DNA of 64,000 nt from Bradyrhizobium ottawaense (GTDB taxonomy: Bacteria > Pseudomonadota > Alphaproteobacteria > Rhizobiales > Xanthobacteraceae), in assembly GCF_002278135.3 (NCBI RefSeq), contig NZ_CP029425.2, forward strand, positions 7,106,001 through 7,170,000. The letters run 5' to 3'. The notes below the pieces were generated by a model that saw only the letters and a program-made list of their open reading frames with translations, did no database searches and was not told the DNA's origin. Within the stretch, counting starts at the first letter, position 1. Each line of letters starts with the position of its first letter. Position numbers and translations under genes: made by a program. Positions 27,501 to 37,419 of the stretch are shown here, piece after piece.

Positions 27501-28814
27501 TCACAAGGCGCACGTCGGCGACACTTTGCGCACGCGGTTCAGCACAAGTACGCCAGGGTTCCCATAGATCTGATCAGAGAACCGTCTGACGCCACGTCCT
27601 GGCGTCTTATGTCGTCTGCGCAGAAAGGCGAGCACGCGGTCAAAGACGTGTCGATCAACGGCCTGATGAGCCGTAGCAAGCGAGCCATAGCTGAAGTAAG
27701 CGGACCAGCCGCGCAGAAGGCGGTTCAGTCGTGCTTGTACTTCGGGCCAAGCGCCCTTGTTGCCCGGCGTCAGCAGTTCGCTGACCTTCCTCTTGATCCG
27801 CAGCACGCTTTTCTTCGACGGAGCCGCGCCAAGATACCACCGCCCCCCATTGCGGAAGTGGCGGGGTCCGAGCGTGTACCCAAGGAAGTCAAAGCTTTCC
27901 AATCGGGCATTCTTCACCGAGGTTTTAGTCTCGTTGAGTGTCAGCCCAAGCTTGGTCATCACCGCTTTCGTCCACGTCAATGCGTCTTCCGCGTGGCCGC
28001 GGCTGAGAATGACGAAGTCGTCGGCATAGGAGATAATCTGGCCATGGAATGCTTCACACCGACCGCTGAGACGCCAATGCTTCAGGAACCGGTTCATGTA
28101 GATGACGGAGAGCAGCGGACTGATGACACCCCCCTGTGGCGTGCCACACTTGTTGCTCTTACCGCCGCTCATGCGCCGTTTCCCGTTGCTATCCCGCTCC
28201 TCGACCGGTACTCGCAGCCATAACTTAATCAGCCGCAGCACATTCCGGTCGACGATGCGTCGGGCCACCGATTTGAGGAGGTCCGAGTGCGGTATCGTGT
28301 CGAAGTATTTCGACAAATCGGCGTCAACAACATCTGTGTAGCCCCGGCACATAAGCCGGTGCACTTCCTTGACGGCATCGACCGCGTTGCGGCGCGGGCG
28401 ATATCCATAAGCTCCGTCCTCAAAATCCGCCTCGAAGATCGGTTCCAGCACGATCTTTGCAGCAGCTTGGACGACCCGGTCCCGGATTGTTGGGATACCG
28501 AGCGGACGTTCGCCGCCGCCGGGCTTCGGGATCATCACCCGCCGCACCGGATCGGGCCGATAGGTCTTGGTGACGAGTTCATCGCGCAGGCCAGCCAACC
28601 ATGCTTCGAGTCCCGACGCGTCGATCTGTTCGAAAGTTATTCCGTCCACTCCCGGCGCACCCGCGTTGGCGCGGGCCAGCTTGTAGGCATGGCTCAGAAT
28701 GTCCTCGCGGCAGATCTTGTCGTACAGCACGTAGAAGCGGAAGGCAGGCTCCGCCTTCGCCTTACAATAAAGCTTTCTTTCTCTGAAGGCTCCTGATCTT
28801 ATCGGGCGTTTCAA
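27501..28814 (-). CDS. ltrA: group II intron reverse transcriptase/maturase
   Basis: This is a 437-residue intron-encoded protein. The RT domain carries GVDGITFEQI, RPLGIPTIRDRVVQAA, DLSKYFDTIPH, KCGTPQGGVISPLL and the catalytic IISYADDFVIL. Maturase domain X follows (RLNRLLRGWSAYFSYGSLA). No HNH endonuclease domain is visible, which is common in bacterial introns that use the replication fork as primer. It promotes splicing and retrohoming of its host intron. The frame is complete and lies in domain IV of the intron, ending 12 bases before domain V. Confidence 0.93.
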   Translation of the reverse strand: MKRPIRSGAFRERKLYCKAKAEPAFRFYVLYDKICREDILSHAYKLARANAGAPGVDGITFEQIDASGLEAWLAGLRDELVTKTYRPDPVRRVMIPKPGGGERPLGIPTIRDRVVQAAAKIVLEPIFEADFEDGAYGYRPRRNAVDAVKEVHRLMCRGYTDVVDADLSKYFDTIPHSDLLKSVARRIVDRNVLRLIKLWLRVPVEERDSNGKRRMSGGKSNKCGTPQGGVISPLLSVIYMNRFLKHWRLSGRCEAFHGQIISYADDFVILSRGHAEDALTWTKAVMTKLGLTLNETKTSVKNARLESFDFLGYTLGPRHFRNGGRWYLGAAPSKKSVLRIKRKVSELLTPGNKGAWPEVQARLNRLLRGWSAYFSYGSLATAHQAVDRHVFDRVLAFLRRRHKTPGRGVRRFSDQIYGNPGVLVLNRVRKVSPTCAL

Positions 28815-29312
28815 GGCTCATCGCCAATCTACCCTTTCCCTCGCCATCTTCAAAAGCGCACCTGAAGTCAGGGTCCTTTCCTCCGCCGGAATTACCCGGT
28901 TTCATCGGTACCTTTGACCCTGTCCGACTCCCGTCCGGTCCATCGACTACTCAATGCTGAAGGCGCGACCTTCGACCAAGACGGGTCTCCCCCGATTACC
29001 CGTACTACCTTTCCAACGTGCCGTGCCCATTACCCCGGTGAACCAGACAGGTGCGTGCGTCGATTGCTTCCCTGTCCGCACGGCCTTCCCCGCCATACGA
29101 TCGGGTCGGCATTCACATCGTAACTTTCGAGGCGTGCTCAGGCTTCACTCACGTTACGGCCCGCTGGATTGCTCGGCCGCCTAAAGCGACCTTTGTCACG
29201 AGGCTTCGATCCGTCCGATTGCTCGTCCAAACCGCTCGTCAGCTACCAGATCAATCGACAACTCTCTGGGTGGATCCTTCCTCCACTGGTAATACGCGCC
29301 GTCGGGGCGCAC

Positions 29313-29400
29313 CGAATGGCTTCACATATTGAGGTAGCAGCAGTTTGACGTCATGACCCAAAGCCGCGATCTCGCGCGCCCAAAACCGACATGGCTGAAG
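29313..29400 (-). pseudogene. IS110 transposase, 5' side of the intron insertion
   Basis: The minus strand reads FWAREIAALGHDVKLLLPQY and VKPF up to the intron border. Sequence before FWARE no longer matches the family, so the start of the transposase is lost. Confidence 0.65.
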
Positions 29401-29530
29401 TGGAACAGTTCTGCGCGTTCGTCGAACTCGAGCTTTCCCAGCACAGCCGTGACCGCCTGCCCGCTATTGCGCGCCTCGGTCGTGGTGGTGACGTCCCCCG
29501 ACGTGACCCGCATGCGCCGCTATCCGTGCC

Positions 29531-31984
29531 TCAGAAGCCGATTGCGATCGTCCCGAATGTTCGTAGACCTATACTTAGCATGTAGGTCTCATTCAAGACG
29601 GGGGGCACGCCGCCTACCGTATAATTGTAGGATTTCAGATAGTTCAATCCCAGCACCAAGCAATCGTCGACATAGCCGGCACCGACCACATACTGGTTGA
29701 TCTCGTTGGCCTCGAGGTCCCAGCGCGCCGAGCCCGTGACCACCCAGTTGGTCGCGACCTTCAGCGAGCCGGTGGTGAGGATGCCTTCGCGGCGGGTCAG
29801 ATAGCCGAGCTCCGGCTGTGCCGCGTAGTTGCCGTACATCACGCTGATCGACCAGCGATCGAAGTTGGCGCGGCCTTCGGCCTCGAAACGCTGGACGTTC
29901 CAGGTCTGCTCGTCCATGCGGGAGCGGACGCTGAAGGTGTAGGTGCGGTTGGGCGAGTAGTCGATACTCGCCACGTAGTCGGAGCGGGGCTTGTCGAGAC
30001 CGGAATCGAGGCCCGTGTTGATGGAGTCCCGGACCGCGTAGGAGTTCATGCCGAACAGCTGGTAGGACTGGCCGAACAGCACCTTGGCCGCGCCGCCCTT
30101 GTCGAACTGCGTGGTGGCCTGCACGCCGACATTGGCGCGGCCGCCGCCCTCGACGCGGTCGTAACCGGAGAACTTGTCGACGCTGAACAGGTTCGACGTT
30201 TCGAATACAAAACTCTGCGCATCCTCGTTGGGAAACTTGCCGGCATAAGTCTCGTTCGGGCGGATGATGATCTGCGCGATCGGCTCGACGGTGGTCGAGC
30301 CCCAGGGCTGAACGTTGATGAAGGGATAGCGGTATTCGAGGCCGACCGTCGGCATCAGGCGGAATGCCTGGGTGTCGCCGACCGGTAGGTAGTTCGACAC
30401 GCCCGGCTGGTTCGAGACCGAGGAGTTGATTGCATCGGCGCGCAGGCCGGCGAACGGCGTCCAGATCTGGCCGAGCGGGTCGGTGAAGGATTTGCGCCAC
30501 TGCGCTTCCGCCGACAGGCGGGTATAGGTGCCGGGGAAGCCGCGCAGCAGGCACTGCGATGGCGTGCGCGCGAGCGGATCGGCCGACGCCGTCGTGCACA
30601 GGCTGTTGGTGTTGGCGAGCGTGGTGATCGGATCGAACACGGCGCTGTCACGCGACAGGTTGACGGAGTTGGTCTTGTAGCTGAACTCGCCGCCGAACAC
30701 CGGATAGTTGAGCACGTTCGAGTAGTCGATCACGGGGTAGACGATCGGGACCTTGTCCTGGTTGCCCGAGAAGCTCCGCCAGTACATCGTGCGCGCATCG
30801 AAGAAGCTGCGATTGCCGGCGCCGGTCAGATAGAGCTGCGAGACCGCGTCGGTCGGCAGGTTCAGGAACGAACCGAGCGGGTCACGGTACTGCGACAGGC
30901 GGTAGTCCGAGAAGAAATAGTAGTCGGACATCACGACGCCGTCCCAACCCCAGACCCATTTGTCGTTCAGCGCGAACTGACCCTTGGTCTCGACGGCGCC
31001 GCGCCACTGGCGGTCGCCGGGCTGCCCGGCGAAGGCGCCGCGATCGAGCTGGTCGATGCCGTAAGCACGGATCTGGTAGGCGCCGCCCATCAGGCGCTGG
31101 CGGAACTCCGCCTGGAACAGCACGCCCTGCCTGGAGGTGATGCGCGGGTTGAAGGTCACGTCCATATCGGGCGCGATCGCCCAGTAGAACGGGACCTCCA
31201 CGCCGTAGCCGTAGCCCGTGTTCGAGGTGAAGCCCGGCATCAGGAAGCCGGACTTGCGCTTCACGGTCGGGTCGGGCGTCGAGAAGTAGGGCATGTAAGC
31301 GAGCGGCACGCCGAAGAACTCGAGCTGCGCCGTCTCGAAGTACAGCATCTTCTCCTTCTGGTCGTGGATGATGCGGGCACCCTTGACCTGCCAGAGCGGT
31401 GGCTTCTTCGGATCGTCCTTGCACGGAGCGCAGGCCGTGTAGACGCCGTTCTCGAACACGGTGTAGTTGCCGCTGGAACGGTCGGCGCGCGTTGCGGCCA
31501 TCCGTGTCCGGTCGGCGGTATCGACCCGGAGCGAACCGACGAATCCGTCGCGATAGTCGTCGGACAGATCGATCGTCTCGGCATAGGTGATCTTGCCCTC
31601 GGCATCCGTCATGCGGATGTTGCCTTCGGCATGGAGCCGCTTGGTCTTCTGGTCGTAGGCGACCTTGTTAGCCTCGACGCTGGTGCCGTTGTAGAACAGC
31701 TGGACGTTACCGACCGCCGAGATCCGCGAATTATTGTAGTCGTAGACGACCTCGGTCGCCTGAACCAGCATCTGGTTGTCGTTGGCGGCCTTCGGCGGCT
31801 TCGGACGCGGCGGCTGCGTATTGTAGGAGACGTTCTGCGCCGATGCCTTTACGACGGGGCCGAAACCAGTCGCGATGACAACGGCTATGGCAAGCAAGCA
31901 GTCGCAGACTAGCGACGTGAAGAGCCACGGATCGTGCCCTGGCGCAACCGCAGTCAGTTTGTGACGATGCGCAGCCACAGCCAC
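29531..31984 (-). CDS. lptD: LPS-assembly outer-membrane protein LptD (isolated copy)
   Basis: This 817-residue protein has an N-terminal signal segment (about residues 28-48) and an LptD/OstA periplasmic domain (VQATEVVYDYNNSRISAVGN, KRLHAEGNIRMTDAEGKITY). A large beta-barrel part (YGYGVEVPFYWAIAPDMDVT, GLEYRYPFINVQPWGSTTVE) ends in an aromatic residue as expected. LptD with LptE inserts LPS into the outer leaflet. In rhizobia the essential copy normally sits with surA/pdxA/ksgA. Here it is alone among IS elements, so I take it for an additional copy in the island. No frameshift is seen. Whether it is expressed or modifies LPS in symbiosis is unknown. Confidence 0.88.
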   Translation of the reverse strand: MAVAAHRHKLTAVAPGHDPWLFTSLVCDCLLAIAVVIATGFGPVVKASAQNVSYNTQPPRPKPPKAANDNQMLVQATEVVYDYNNSRISAVGNVQLFYNGTSVEANKVAYDQKTKRLHAEGNIRMTDAEGKITYAETIDLSDDYRDGFVGSLRVDTADRTRMAATRADRSSGNYTVFENGVYTACAPCKDDPKKPPLWQVKGARIIHDQKEKMLYFETAQLEFFGVPLAYMPYFSTPDPTVKRKSGFLMPGFTSNTGYGYGVEVPFYWAIAPDMDVTFNPRITSRQGVLFQAEFRQRLMGGAYQIRAYGIDQLDRGAFAGQPGDRQWRGAVETKGQFALNDKWVWGWDGVVMSDYYFFSDYRLSQYRDPLGSFLNLPTDAVSQLYLTGAGNRSFFDARTMYWRSFSGNQDKVPIVYPVIDYSNVLNYPVFGGEFSYKTNSVNLSRDSAVFDPITTLANTNSLCTTASADPLARTPSQCLLRGFPGTYTRLSAEAQWRKSFTDPLGQIWTPFAGLRADAINSSVSNQPGVSNYLPVGDTQAFRLMPTVGLEYRYPFINVQPWGSTTVEPIAQIIIRPNETYAGKFPNEDAQSFVFETSNLFSVDKFSGYDRVEGGGRANVGVQATTQFDKGGAAKVLFGQSYQLFGMNSYAVRDSINTGLDSGLDKPRSDYVASIDYSPNRTYTFSVRSRMDEQTWNVQRFEAEGRANFDRWSISVMYGNYAAQPELGYLTRREGILTTGSLKVATNWVVTGSARWDLEANEINQYVVGAGYVDDCLVLGLNYLKSYNYTVGGVPPVLNETYMLSIGLRTFGTIAIGF

Positions 31985-32249
31985 TAACCTTTCCGTCGGG
32001 TCAGCAAGGCCAACAATCTGATGAAGCGGCCAACGCAGACTGGCGGCCAGACCGAAGTCTCCAGTTGCATGAACTCACACTTACTTGACGTCCTGATACA
32101 ACTAGCCACAACAGCGAGCAGGAAAATGGTGAACACGTTACCTTAAATTCTCGGCATCGAGCCGTAGCACTGGCTCCAGCCCTCTTGCGGTTGCGCAGAA
32201 ACCCTCGGCAATCGACGCGAACCGCTACGCTGAAATCTCTTCAAGTCGG
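31985..32249. other. gap upstream of lptD
   Basis: This should contain the lptD promoter. I see no convincing promoter boxes or ORF. Confidence 0.3.
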
Positions 32250-32830
32250 CCTCGCTTCGGCCCAGGGAATTCGTGCTGAAGGCGTCGCGCTGGAAGGTTT
32301 GCGGAAGCATGTGATGGCTGATCTGACGGGTTATCAGGTTCATCCGAACCGAACTATGCCTGGAAGCACAGCTACTGGAGCAAGCTGCGAGAGCCCAGGA
32401 GCAGCAGCAGCGCTATGGGCGGAGCGCGAAATGCCGATCGCGGAGAAACTCCGCGTCTCCGATAGGCGATCTTGGGCGGCAGCTTTTTCAGCAAAGGGAT
32501 CAGGAACACGAGCAGTCCGCGCTCATTGGCCAAAGCTTTGACGAACTGTCGGTCCGCCGACCATGCCACTTGGTTCGCGTGGGTCGTTCCGATATCTGTC
32601 AGCTGCGACCTACTCCGAAGGATGCTGATCTGTTGTTGTTGCGGCGAATATGCCAGCTGCTTGCTAATCGGCCGTTTCACGCCCCCCGGCGCATGACGGC
32701 CATTATGCGGGCCGGGAGCCATGCGGTGAAGCGCGAGCGGGTGAAACCGTTGATGTGCAGAATGGGAAGGCTCAGGCCGAAGCCGCGAATAACGCAACCG
32801 TCGGGGCCAGAGGCCAATGTTGTGTTCTGC
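32250..32830 (+). pseudogene. IS3-family remnant
   Basis: In shifting plus-strand frames: LTGYQVHPN, ELCLEAQLLEQAARAQEQQQ (orfA end), FDELSVRRPCHLVRVGRSDI, LRRI, then FHAPRRMTAIMRAGSHAVKR and RVKPLMCRMGRLRPKP (orfB start). No continuous product is possible. Confidence 0.65.
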
Positions 32831-33156
32831 TCCGCCGTTTGCGGATTGGTGCCAGAGGATCAGACACAGCTTCACTGCTGGCCCAAAGTCGGCCGGGCCG
32901 GCCTGCCGCGGGCTAGAAGCGCAATGGTTGTGGCTTCCCAAAGACGAACTCCAGATCGCATCATGCACTCCGCTGCCCCTTCCTGTCCAATAACGAGCGC
33001 CTGCGCAAACGAAGCAAGCTGCGTGCCGCTCGAAGATGGAGATCCTCAAGCGGGTTTGTTCATGGTACATGCGTCCGGTTGTGGACATTGGTCCGAACCA
33101 GACAATCGAGTCCTTGGCAGTGATATCGGTAGTTGGTGGAACGCACGATTGCACTA

Positions 33157-33990
33157 GGGTCCAGACTCAATTGAGCCAATATGCGACGAGAGCGGCGAGA
33201 TGAACAGCGGCCAAAAAATTACGGGCGAGCTTGTCATATCGCGTGGCGATGCGCCGGAAGTCCTTGAGCCTGCCAAAGCAGCGTTCGATGACATTTCGTC
33301 CTTTGTAGGCGCGTTTGTTGAAGCGATGGATGACGACACGGTTAGATTTATTGGGGATTACGGGCTTGGCGCCACGACGAATGATTTCGCCGCGAAGCTT
33401 GTCGCCATCATACCCTTTGTCGGCGAGGAGCACGCTCATGGGTGGCGCGAGCGCCAGGACATCGGGAGCCGCAGCGATATCGGCATCCTGGCCTGGAGTC
33501 AGATGCAGGACGACCGGCCGGCAGAGCGGATCGCTCAGCGCATGGATTTTTGTCGTGCGGCCTCCGCGCGAGCGGCCGATTGCTTGATTGTGCTCCCCCC
33601 TTTTCCGCCGGAGGCACACCGGTGAGCTTTAATCGAGGTCGAGTCGAGCGACAGTACGACGCCGTCTTCGCCAGGCTTGGCCAGCGCTTCGAAGATTGCG
33701 CACCATCGTCCTCGCTTGGCCCAGCGATTGAAGCGATTGTAGATCGTCGTGTAAGGGCCGTATTCACGTGGACAATCACGCCATCGTGCACCCGATTGCA
33801 GCATGTGAATGATGCCGCTGACGATGCGTCGGTCGTCGTCCCGATCCGGCCCCGTCAGTCCCCTCGGCAGATGCGGTTCGATACGCGCCCATTGCCTGTC
33901 GTTCAGCCAAAACAAACCAGCGCGCATTCTCTCGCCCCCGAATCAACACGTAGGCAAGAGAATCACGTGGCGCTATTTAGGTACAGACCC
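33157..33990 (-). mobile_element. IS5 family (IS427-type) element, copy 2, inverted, 834 bp
   Basis: Same ends and length as copies 1 and 3, in opposite orientation, with TA duplications at 33155-33156 and 33991-33992. Confidence 0.93.
33167..33927 (-). CDS. IS5-family transposase, orfA + orfB (copy 2)
   Basis: orfA 33535-33927 and orfB 33167-33619 overlap as in copy 1 and need a -1 shift at the A4G6 tract. This copy has Glu instead of Ala in KLRG(E/A)IIRRG; other motifs are unchanged. Confidence 0.88.
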
Positions 33991-34194
33991 TAGTGCGCGC
34001 AAGCGCTCGTCAGCCCAGATGGCAATTGATGAGGGCGCGCCGCCTGTGTTCGATGGGACGGACCAGATGGTCGATCGCCGACGCCTAAGCTATGAAGAGC
34101 TGCCTGCCAGTTGTCCGCTAATGGCCCGCAACCCGACGCGTCCACACGATTATCAAGCGACGGCAGGCACTGCACTTTTCAATTCGGCTCGCTC
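33991..34194. other. gap between IS5 copy 2 and the effector remnant
   Basis: Possible decayed upstream part of the C48-type effector. Nothing is recognised with confidence. Confidence 0.25.
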
Positions 34195-34335
34195 CACGGC
34201 CAGCGGGCGGTGCTCGACGACATGGAATGGCTGGGCGACGAGCATATCGGGCGAATTACGCCCTCCTGTTACAGGAGTTGAAGAGGGACATTCCGGATCT
34301 GGCGGCCCGGACTCGTTCGTGGAGTTCGTGACAAC
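34195..34335 (+). pseudogene. C48 peptidase-type effector remnant (NopD-like)
   Basis: HGQRAVLDDMEWLGDEHIGR in one frame and YALLLQELKRDIPDLAARTR in another (1-base shift near 34255) match the pattern of the Ulp1-like C48 protease domain start in rhizobial type III effectors (WLxDexI...YxLL...NPdLAarTR). The catalytic His/Asp/Cys region is gone. Family assignment is from memory of the motif. Confidence 0.45.
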
Positions 34336-34347
34336 CCATGTGCTGCG

Positions 34348-35191
34348 CTACACTATCCTTCCGCTTTCATTATTATTCCCGAGCAGGCAACCGCCCATAA
34401 TGCCATTTGTTGCATTAGCAGCCCAGTTGTTCGCAAACAAATCATCGACATCCTTGCTCGGGAGCCCCCCACCGGGATTCGCCGCTTGTTGAACAAAGGC
34501 TTGCGCCAGCGAGTGCCGAAACGCAGAGATGCTTTCCGCATCCATGGGCGAGATCTCGCAGACCAAAGCTTTACTGTCGGCATCCATTAAGACCTGTGGA
34601 CCAAAAGCAGTACCGCTCGGGTTTGACGCCATAATCAACGTGAAGCTAATTTTGACCCCGGCCGAGGTCGTAAAACTATGAGATGCCAAAGAAACTAGCC
34701 TCTGCATCAGCATCGAACCGACAGGCGCCTCCGCACGGAGAGCCGGACCATTCTGCCGGAACGATCTTGCAGGAGCGAACGACGCCACTCGAGGCCCTTT
34801 GTCTGCTCTCCTCTTTAGAACGTCTTCGTCGGGATAATTTGACGGCTCGTCACTGCTCAGCGTCATCGATCGATAGCGCAGACGCGAGGGCGCTGGAAGA
34901 ATCACAGGAGCCAATACAGCGTTGCACGGTGCACCCGCATTAGCCCCATTGAAGCTGAACAGATCCGCACCCCGCTCAAAGAGCTCCCCTCGTATGGGCT
35001 GGTTGTCACTGAAAAGATGGAGGGCTTGGCATTCCGACTGAAAATTATCAACAAGTAGGATGGAAGAAACAATCAGCATCCCGGCACAATCACTCCGATA
35101 GCCGGAGCGTTTTGCCATGGCTCCGCGGTTGCTCACCACCAGCAAAAGCAAGGCCGCAAGCACGCTCACGAAGTACAAAAACACCAGCCTA
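34348..35191 (-). pseudogene. exported protein of unknown function, cut by IS630 (main part)
   Basis: The frame ends at 34348 with NATNGIMGGCLLGNNNESGR. Across the IS630 it joins a true start, ATG at 36337 with AAGGA 8 bases upstream, giving MRAVSIEFARLVFLYFVSVL and a hydrophobic signal segment (AALLLLVVS). The mature part is about 270 residues with a Ser/Pro-rich middle. I recognise no domain. The open frame upstream of 35191 that runs into the IS630 is a shadow of the transposase. A short product could start at 35118, but it would lose the signal segment. Confidence 0.6.
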
Positions 35192-36309
35192 GTACCCGGA
35201 ATCAGAGCTGAGTGATACGGCGGCCTTTGAAACGGCGTTGACGGACCTTTTTCTTGGTCCAGACGAAGGGCTCGGCTCTGTCGTTGTATGCGTTGACGTA
35301 GGCATCGATGTGTTCCTGAAGCTGCTTGAGGCTCGTGAAGGAGGTGCCGCTGAGCGACTGCCCCTGCAAGATGGAAAACCATACTTCGACCTGATTGAGC
35401 CATGACGCACTTGTCGGCGTGAAATGAAATTGCACGTTGGGGTGGGCCTTGAGCCAGTCCTCGTTCTTTTTATGGGTGTTGAGGTTGTCGAGGATGACGT
35501 GAAGCTTGCGGTTCGGAAAAGTCGCGGTGACGCTGTTCATGAAATCGAGAAACTCGACGCGGCGCCGGCGTTTTGAATGGGTCGCGATGATCTTTCCGGT
35601 GGCGACTTCGAGCGCCGCAAACAATGTTGTGGTGCCATGCCGCTTGTAATCGTGGCTTTGGCCGGTTAAGGCGCGGCCATTGGGCAACTTCAGATAACCC
35701 TGCGCTCGCTCCAAAGCCTGGATCGAGGGCTTCTCGTCCACGCACAGCACAATGGCCTTCGCCGGCGGCGCGACATAGAGGCCGACAACATCGGCGGCTT
35801 TGGCCGTAAAGTTCGGGTCGTTGCTCTCGCACCAGGACTTGCGAGCCACCAGGTCAATCTTGTGGCTGCGCAGGAACCGCCAGACATATTGGACATCGAC
35901 ATCGCCCAGCGCCTCGGCCAGCAGGGGGCCGGTCCAGCGCGCAAACCCTTGCGGTGGCGGCTTATCCAGCAGCTTCAGAATCCGCTTGTCGGTCGTCTTC
36001 GTATAGATCGGCTGCTTGCCAGGCCGCGGCTTGTCTTGCAGCCCTTCAAGGCCATGGTCGGCATAGCGATGCCGCCAAAGGCTGACAATCCGCGGCTGGA
36101 CCCCAACTTCCTTGGCGATCGACCGGGTGCTGCGCCCATCCGCCGCCAACAGAACTATCCGCGCCCGCTTCAAATCGCGCTGCAACGTCACCGGTGAGCG
36201 ACAGCACGCCTCAAGCACCTTGCGATCTTTCCTCGAAAGGTGGACTTCTCTTGCTTCGGGTATCATCCCGACCTTGAATCACGACTCACGTTCCAAGAAA
36301 AGTGGGTAC
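35192..36309 (-). mobile_element. IS630-family element, 1118 bp
   Basis: The ends GTACCC (35192) and GGGTAC (36309) are flanked by TA duplications (35190-35191, 36310-36311), as usual for IS630/Tc1-type elements. Excision in silico restores the reading frame of the exported-protein gene. Confidence 0.9.
35202..36266 (-). CDS. IS630-family transposase
   Basis: This is a complete 354-residue transposase. An N-terminal helix-turn-helix region (LLAADGRSTRSIAKEVGVQP) is followed by the DDE domain with IVLCVDEKPSIQAL (first Asp), KLHVILDNLNTHK (second Asp) and TSASWLNQVEVWFSIL (Glu). It lies in an element with intact ends, so it is probably active. Confidence 0.93.
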   Translation of the reverse strand: MIPEAREVHLSRKDRKVLEACCRSPVTLQRDLKRARIVLLAADGRSTRSIAKEVGVQPRIVSLWRHRYADHGLEGLQDKPRPGKQPIYTKTTDKRILKLLDKPPPQGFARWTGPLLAEALGDVDVQYVWRFLRSHKIDLVARKSWCESNDPNFTAKAADVVGLYVAPPAKAIVLCVDEKPSIQALERAQGYLKLPNGRALTGQSHDYKRHGTTTLFAALEVATGKIIATHSKRRRRVEFLDFMNSVTATFPNRKLHVILDNLNTHKKNEDWLKAHPNVQFHFTPTSASWLNQVEVWFSILQGQSLSGTSFTSLKQLQEHIDAYVNAYNDRAEPFVWTKKKVRQRRFKGRRITQL

Positions 36310-36311
36310 TA

Positions 36312-36337
36312 GCGAACTCAATCGATACGGCCCTCAT
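36312..36337 (-). pseudogene. start of the exported-protein gene split by IS630
   Basis: ATG at 36337 (Met-Arg-Ala-Val-Ser-Ile-Glu-Phe-Ala) with AAGGA 8 bases upstream. It continues at 35191 after the IS630. Confidence 0.6.
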
Positions 36338-37419
36338 CAGAAGTTCCTTCACCCCGATGTTTTGGGGCATCACGTGCTAACCGATGTCCGCCCTGCACTG
36401 AGCCCTGATGCCACATTCATGCCAAAGGCCCCTGTTGTTTGCGGACGCTTGTCACTTGCGTTCGCCAAACGACGTCCGGGTATAAACCCCTTGCTGAGCA
36501 GATCGACAATCTCGATGTCCTAAGAACAAATGGCCGTCGGCATCACGTCTGATAAGTCCGACCGCTGAGGGCGGAGACGCCAAGCCAACGCGACCTTATT
36601 GCTTGAAGCCTAGTTTCATGTTGCCTCAGAGTAAGCTGACGACCACGGCGCTCGTGGCGACACGCGAGAAGGCAACCTTCAGCACCCCCCCCTGGAAAAG
36701 CGATCCGAGATGTTCGTCCGCGAACCAAGCAAGGGACGTGTCGATGAAAATCGCAGCTGCTCTGCGTCTTCTACGAATGTTTGTAGCGTCGGAAGTCAGA
36801 CATTGTTTCAGAGCTGACAATCGACTCTGTTAAAGTTCTGACAACACGCTGCGCAAGAAGGGGTGGCATCCCGGTCCATAGTCCAAATATTGTCATCAGA
36901 ACTTTAGCGATGATCAGAGCTACAGCTGTGATGCAACGGGCAGCGTGACCGTTTCCGTATATGGTAAGAACGACCGGAGCGCAGGGGACTGCGCTCCCAT
37001 TTTCATGGGGCATCTTTTTCCAAGGCACCACGTCAGGAGTGTATTGTCGCTCTGTCAGTGGTGAGAACACTTCCGCTGGTTCTGGCGACAGCGACGTTCG
37101 GCGCCGGTGCGCTCGTATCCATAACCGACGCTACATTGAACGCGCGCCGAACCAGACGGCTGCAGACCGCAGCATTTCTCACCTGAGCGTAGGCACGGAT
37201 CGCACAGCTGTCCCTGTGCTGCGGTCTATGGTGGCAAAGAAAGAAGGAGCAGACTGCAATCAATCCTACGACGAATACGGGACGCGACATTTCCCCTCCT
37301 CATTTAAGGACAGCGGCAGTCCATCTACCATCTGTGAAATCAATCGTCCGCTCGACCGCGAGCCCCCCGGCTCCCTTGTGCGGAGAGCTCGCTCTATTTT
37401 TCGACATCGGGTATTCGAC
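36338..37419. other. 1.1-kb region with small unrecognised minus-strand ORFs
   Basis: Two overlapping minus-strand frames could be small exported proteins: 36771-37070 (99 codons, one hydrophobic segment CITAVALIIAKVLMTIFGLW) and 37033-37290 (85 codons, start MSRPVFVVGLIAVCSFFLC like a signal peptide). They may be frameshifted parts of one gene. I recognise neither. Confidence 0.35.

Larger units (their letters stand above)
27390..29312 (-). mobile_element. group II intron (1923 bp) inserted in an IS110 gene
   Basis: The 5' end GTGCGCCCCGAC starts at 29312, a typical GTGCG group II boundary. The maturase ORF follows, then domain V (27454-27488), domain VI and a 3' end ...CTCTAC at 27390. Joining the flanks rebuilds an IS110 frame, QYVKPF-VKRGKTDAADAE, which fixes both ends to the base. 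Confidence 0.85.

Noticed and set aside
29589-31424. long minus-strand frames of 336 and 180 codons within lptD
   Set aside because: They are out-of-frame shadows of lptD with Arg/Pro-rich random composition.
32372-33154. 260-codon minus-strand frame
   Set aside because: The complementary plus strand carries clear IS3 orfB pieces, so the frame is a shadow.
35192-35403. N-terminal extension of the exported-protein frame into IS630
   Set aside because: This part is a shadow of the transposase; the true start lies beyond the IS at 36337.
36626-36650. possible tts box (CGTCAGCTTAC on the minus strand) upstream of the IS630-split gene
   Set aside because: Only the first ten bases match the consensus, and the downstream protein has a Sec-type signal.
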